This document shows, piece by piece, positions 5,723 to 9,078 of a stretch of 9,078 nt of DNA; within the stretch, counting starts at the first letter, position 1, and every line of letters begins with the position of its first letter. Source of the DNA: JAENVT01 sp031412355 (lineage in GTDB: Bacteria; Actinomycetota; Acidimicrobiia; Acidimicrobiales; Ilumatobacteraceae); NCBI GenBank assembly GCA_031412355.1, contig JANOCR010000368.1, forward strand, positions 1 to 9,078, in the 5' to 3' direction. A program made the position numbers and the translations under genes. The notes below the pieces were generated by a model. That model worked only from the letters and a program-made list of their open reading frames with translations, made no database searches and had not been told where the DNA came from.

Positions 5723-6874
5723 ATGAATCTCGCTGCGGACTCGGCAGATGGCGACCTGCTCAGCGAAGCCGACTTCGTAGAGGCGTGGGCCGCCCATGAA
5801 CGCAACGCAGCTCGCCTAGCCGTCGGCGCGCGTCGGCTGGAACTGTCGGGGCTGTGGGCCAACGACGGGTCGGTCTCGGTGACGTCGTGGCTCCGTCACC
5901 ACTGCCGGATGAGCAACCGCGACGCCGGTGCCCTGGTCCACCGCGGACGCTTCCTCGACAAGTTCCCAGCGATTGGCCAAGCTGCGTGCGTCGGTACGTT
6001 GTCGGCTGGTCAGGTCGCAGCCCTGCAAGCGTCGTGTCCCGCGTCGGTCGAGCCGGTGATGCAGGCCCAGCAAGCTGACCTCGTGGCCATCGTCGCACCG
6101 CTGTCAGTAGCCGACACCCAGTCGGCGGGACAACTGTGGCGCCAGCGAGCGGAAGCACTGGTCGAGCTTCCCGAACCCGTCGAACCCGACAGGCAACTGC
6201 GCACATCGCACACCGCCGACGGATTGATCGGCAGGTTCGTGCTCGACGAGGCAGGCGCGACACAGTTCGCCACCGCCATCCGTGTCGCGTCCACTTGGGA
6301 CGGCAGCGACGACGGCCGATCGAACCAGCGGCGAAGCGCCGACGCGCTCGTGGATGTGTGCGCGTTCTTCAACGCCAACCACAACCGCGGCGGAACACCG
6401 CGAAATCGGCCGCACATCGAAGTCAACGTCGATGGTGACACGTTGTCGTCGTCGCCGATTGCCTGGACCAACGACCATGCCCATCTCGGCTCGACAACGA
6501 CCGACGCGTTCTTGTGTGATTGTGTCATACATCGCGTTGTGCGAGCAGGAAACGCAGTGCTCAGCTATGGCCGGGCAACACGTACCGTGCCGGCCGATTT
6601 GTTCCGTGCTGTTGCCGCGCGCGACGGCGGATGCCGTTACCCGGGGTGCGACCGCAACATCGCCTGGTGCGACGCGCATCACATCCAATTCTGGCGGAAT
6701 CTCGGTCTCACGGAATACGAGAATCTGGTGCTGCTGTGCAACCGTCACCACCACCAGGTCCACCGCCACGGGTTGCAACTGAAGCTGCTGCCCAGTGGCG
6801 AGGTCGAGGTCACGCAACCCGACGGCACGACGCGCATCAGCCAACCACGGGGGCAACCGGCGAAAGGGCCGTGA
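5723..6874 (+). CDS. DUF222 / HNH endonuclease domain protein (13E12 repeat family)
   Basis: The 383-residue product has a helical DUF222 region (about residues 10-290, with WLRHHCRMSNRDAGALVHRG at 56-75 and LSAGQVAAL at 93-101) followed by a C-terminal HNH nuclease fold. The nuclease part reads RDGGCRYPGCDRNIAWCDAHH (300-320) and then NLVLLCNRHHHQVH (334-347). Visible metal or catalytic positions are the zinc-type cysteines C304, C309 and C339, the pair H319-H320, N334 and the H342-H344 cluster, so the nuclease looks intact. These 13E12 genes are multi-copy in many actinobacteria, of uncertain role; in Mycobacterium tuberculosis copies are SOS-induced and one serves as an attachment site for prophage phiRv1. 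The start at 5723 is supported by the leaderless promoter just upstream. The stop is 13 bases from that of the convergent methyltransferase gene. Substrate DNA and mobility are unknown. Confidence 0.93.
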   Translation: MNLAADSADGDLLSEADFVEAWAAHERNAARLAVGARRLELSGLWANDGSVSVTSWLRHHCRMSNRDAGALVHRGRFLDKFPAIGQAACVGTLSAGQVAALQASCPASVEPVMQAQQADLVAIVAPLSVADTQSAGQLWRQRAEALVELPEPVEPDRQLRTSHTADGLIGRFVLDEAGATQFATAIRVASTWDGSDDGRSNQRRSADALVDVCAFFNANHNRGGTPRNRPHIEVNVDGDTLSSSPIAWTNDHAHLGSTTTDAFLCDCVIHRVVRAGNAVLSYGRATRTVPADLFRAVAARDGGCRYPGCDRNIAWCDAHHIQFWRNLGLTEYENLVLLCNRHHHQVHRHGLQLKLLPSGEVEVTQPDGTTRISQPRGQPAKGP

Positions 6875-6887
6875 GATGGGCCGATGG

Positions 6888-7490
6888 TCAGGGGGCCTGT
6901 TCGAGCTCATACAGCGCCGTCGTGCACTCTCGCGACAGCCACATTGCGCCACCGATCTCCGTGAAGCCGCGCGTCAATCGCCTGCGGTACCAGTCGCCTG
7001 AACGCCAGTGCACGTCGAGGTCGGTGCTGGATTGGTCGATCACCGCATCGCGGTCGGCGATGGTCGGCGCCTCGAACAGCAGCAACCCGCGACAGGCGGC
7101 CGCGAGCGTGCCGATGGCCTTCGTCGCGTCAGTGTCGCCGACGTACTGCAGCACGCTCTGGCACACGACAAGGTCGTGTTTCCCCCGTGGATTCCACACC
7201 GCGATGTCGGCCAGTTCGTGGCCGAAGCGGCGACACGCGTATTCGCTCGCGTCGATGCCGTGGTACCTCACGGTCGGATGTGCCTCGGCCAGCCAGTCGC
7301 GCCAGTATCCCCTGCCCGCCCCGACATCGAGAACCGATCGGATCCGGATTCGCCACCACGACGCAAGCGAGATCACACCTTCGGCGAGGTGGCCGATCTG
7401 CTGACGTGTGTGCACGGGCTTGCGCCCGTAGAACCGGCGGTAGTACGCGGCGTCGAACCGTGCTCCCTGAACTCGAACCTCCTTCGACAT
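6888..7490 (-). CDS. Class I SAM-dependent methyltransferase
   Basis: The 200-residue product has a clear Rossmann-type methyltransferase core. Motif I is VLDVGAGRGYWRDWL (53-67); the acidic end of strand 2 is HGIDAS, with D80; strand 4 is HDLVVCQSVLQYV (105-117); strand 5 follows as RGLLLFEAP (134-142). The N-terminal FDAAYYRRFYG (12-22) is a common cap in small actinobacterial methyltransferases of this kind. The substrate cannot be told from sequence; a small molecule or lipid is more likely than nucleic acid because no nucleic-acid specificity motif is visible. The ATG at 7490 is the only good start, without a strong ribosome binding site. It follows the LuxR-type gene on the same strand after 114 bases, so co-transcription is possible but not shown. 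Confidence 0.86.
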   Translation of the reverse strand: MSKEVRVQGARFDAAYYRRFYGRKPVHTRQQIGHLAEGVISLASWWRIRIRSVLDVGAGRGYWRDWLAEAHPTVRYHGIDASEYACRRFGHELADIAVWNPRGKHDLVVCQSVLQYVGDTDATKAIGTLAAACRGLLLFEAPTIADRDAVIDQSSTDLDVHWRSGDWYRRRLTRGFTEIGGAMWLSRECTTALYELEQAP

Positions 7491-7604
7491 GAGCCGACCA
7501 TAACAAGCACCCTCAGCGAACAGCCGAGGCGCCGACTCGGATCATCGCGTTTTGGAAACAGATCGAAATCGACCTGCCACGTCCCATGGATGTGACCGAG
7601 TGCC

Positions 7605-9078
7605 CTACTCCAAGCGAGCCTGTCGCTCGTTCGTGCCGCGTGTGACGTAGGTGGCTGCCTCGACGCGACTACGCAGACCAAGCTTGGCAAGAATTCTTCC
7701 GACGTGGTGCTCGACGGTCTTGGTGCTGATGAAGAGTCGCTCGGCGATACCGGGATTCGTGAGACCGCGCGCCAGCAGATCGAGCACCTCTTCCTCTCGT
7801 CGGGTGAGCTCGCCTCGCAGCTTGGGACCGGTCTTCGAAGGGGCGCCGAGCGTGCGCAGTAACGCCGCTGCCTCGTCGGCGCGACTGCGGGCACCGATCT
7901 CGTCGAACGTGCGGTATGCCGCTTCGGCCTCGGTCATCGCAGCCGAAGGTCGGTCGGGGGCGATCACTCGGGCAAGTTCGAGTCGAGCGGACGCGTGTTC
8001 TGCCGGCATCTTTGCCAATGCGAACATCGTCATCGCCTGGTGCCAGCATGCCCGTGCCTCGCCGATGTTTGATTCAGCGCAGATGCGCGCAGCGCCGACC
8101 GCAGCCAGTGCGTTGACGTACGGGGATGACTGGAGACGAGCCAACGTCGTGAGCCGTTCGCTGGCGTGGCGAGCCCGTTCGAGCTCGCCGGAGGCGAGGT
8201 GGGCGTCGACCGACAGAGCCAGCAACGGAGCAGCCACGTGGTCCTCGTGGGGACCACTTCCCAGGACTCTGTCGAGCACCTCGTTGGCCTGTGCGCCCTG
8301 CGACTTCGACAGGTGCAGGTTGACGAGCGACACGACCGCGTCGGGGTGATGGTCAAGGCCGACGAGCAGTTGCTCGGCCTCCTCGAAGCGACCCTGCCGC
8401 ATCCGAAGGTCGGCAAGCCGGCACAACGCGCCGGCACGCGCCGACAGGCCAGCGGGAAGCATGTCGAGGGCCGCGGCGAGCTCGTCCTCGGCGTCATCCA
8501 ACTTGCCGGCGGCCATGAGAATGCCGGCGTAGTGAGCCCGACAATGCCCCGCCACCGCAACCAGGTTGCCGCGGGACATCACCCCCAACGCAGTTCGCAG
8601 CCACTGCTCGGCGCGACCCACATCGTGTGTTCGCTCGCAGGCTGCTACGAGCCCGCACAAGCAACCCTCGACGACGGGCAACTCGGCGACGTCACCCCCA
8701 CAGATCGCTGCTAGCGCTTCGTCGAGTCGCTCCATCCCTTCGTCGACCCTGCCCGAAAAGACGAGCATCATTCCGAGCGAAGCGATGGCATCGCATTCGA
8801 GATCCCAGTCGCCGCAGCGCCGAGCCAGCTCGATGGCCTCCAAGTACCGCGTCTGCTGCAGGTCGATGTCGCTGCCGTTGAGCGCTTCGTCCAACACGAC
8901 CCAACCACGGCCACCGTCGTCGCTCGCTTGCTCGAGCAAACCTCGTGCCCGAGCCAACCAACCGCGATGGACGGCCCAATCGCCGAAAACCCATCCACGG
9001 AACCATCCAACCGTGCGCGCGGCCCGAGCAGCTGACGGCATGTCGCCGTCGCGTCGGTATGCCGCGAAGGCGCGCTCG
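7605..9078 (-). CDS. LuxR-type transcriptional regulator with TPR-like region (5' end beyond window)
   Basis: The frame is open from the right edge to the TAG at 7607-7605, 490 codons; the start lies outside, since the sequence before the Met at 9041 (AFAAYRRDGD) continues the same repeat pattern. Most of the protein is a run of paired helices of TPR/MalT type, for example ARGLLEQASD, YLEAIELARRCGDWDLECDAIASLG, RLADLRMRQGRFEEAEQLL and AEAAYRTFDEIGARSRADEAAALLR. The last 67 residues are a LuxR/GerE helix-turn-helix: LTRREEEVLDLLARGLTNPGIAERLFISTKTVEHHVGRILAKLGLRS, encoded at about 7666-7808 with a short tail after it. Such proteins often carry an N-terminal AAA or cyclase-like sensor; that part cannot be seen. 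It probably activates transcription by binding DNA as a dimer. Its targets are unknown; the methyltransferase downstream is a candidate by position only. Confidence 0.9.
   Translation of the reverse strand, partial: ERAFAAYRRDGDMPSAARAARTVGWFRGWVFGDWAVHRGWLARARGLLEQASDDGGRGWVVLDEALNGSDIDLQQTRYLEAIELARRCGDWDLECDAIASLGMMLVFSGRVDEGMERLDEALAAICGGDVAELPVVEGCLCGLVAACERTHDVGRAEQWLRTALGVMSRGNLVAVAGHCRAHYAGILMAAGKLDDAEDELAAALDMLPAGLSARAGALCRLADLRMRQGRFEEAEQLLVGLDHHPDAVVSLVNLHLSKSQGAQANEVLDRVLGSGPHEDHVAAPLLALSVDAHLASGELERARHASERLTTLARLQSSPYVNALAAVGAARICAESNIGEARACWHQAMTMFALAKMPAEHASARLELARVIAPDRPSAAMTEAEAAYRTFDEIGARSRADEAAALLRTLGAPSKTGPKLRGELTRREEEVLDLLARGLTNPGIAERLFISTKTVEHHVGRILAKLGLRSRVEAATYVTRGTNERQARLE

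Noticed and set aside
6104..6952. 282-codon minus-strand frame
   Set aside because: Antisense shadow of the DUF222/HNH gene; no domain visible.
7524..7540. CCGAG / CTCGG hairpin between the regulator and methyltransferase genes
   Set aside because: Only five pairs with a seven-base loop and no T-tract; too weak to call a terminator.
7613..7625. Small inverted repeat CGAGC / GCTCG at the 3' end of the LuxR gene
   Set aside because: Five pairs within coding sequence; expected by chance in GC-rich DNA.

Overview
The window is high-GC DNA with actinobacterial gene content. A DUF222/HNH (13E12-type) endonuclease gene sits under a near-consensus actinobacterial LexA box, and there are a GPP34-domain protein, a DUF6328-like membrane protein, a universal stress protein and an F420/FMN split-barrel protein. 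Together these suggest a member of the Actinomycetota. Acidimicrobiia (Ilumatobacter-like) is my best guess, but that is inference from gene content and not a phylogenetic result. I see no rRNA, tRNA, CRISPR array, insertion sequence or prophage.

Layout. 1-632 (minus) is the 5' part of a secreted FG-GAP/VCBS repeat protein that runs off the left edge; a hairpin abuts its strong ribosome binding site. 755-1332 (plus) is a wrecked alpha/beta hydrolase gene with three internal deletions and frame changes. 1274-1801 (minus) is a small four-helix membrane protein whose 3' end lies antisense to the hydrolase relic. Divergent from it, 1903-2322 (plus) is a universal stress protein that has lost its ATP-binding loop. 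2323-2731 is non-coding: a terminator-like hairpin followed by two dyad symmetries. 2732-4027 (plus) is an intact acetyl-CoA hydrolase/4-hydroxybutyrate CoA-transferase family enzyme, followed by a second terminator-like hairpin. 4133-4558 (plus) is a pyridoxamine 5'-phosphate oxidase family protein. 4612-4878 holds a probable C-terminal scrap of a luciferase-like F420-dependent oxidoreductase. 4914-5585 (minus) is a GPP34 protein, divergent from the DUF222/HNH gene at 5723-6874 (plus). That gene meets, tail to tail, a class I SAM methyltransferase (6888-7490, minus). 7605-9078 (minus) is a LuxR-type regulator with a long TPR-like region, entering from the right edge.

How it fits together. 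This is an accessory patchwork of short transcription units rather than one operon. The left half shows decay: a fragmented hydrolase, a stress protein without its nucleotide loop, an oxidoreductase scrap and a 409-base gene-free gap. The intact middle genes (CoA-transferase, split-barrel protein) plus the stress protein resemble families common in actinobacterial hypoxia/redox regulons, but I found no convincing DosR-type box. The clearest regulatory call is the SOS-controlled, apparently leaderless promoter of the HNH gene. I do not see a convincing, previously undescribed multi-gene system; the most unusual items are the regulatory dyads and the remodelled genes.
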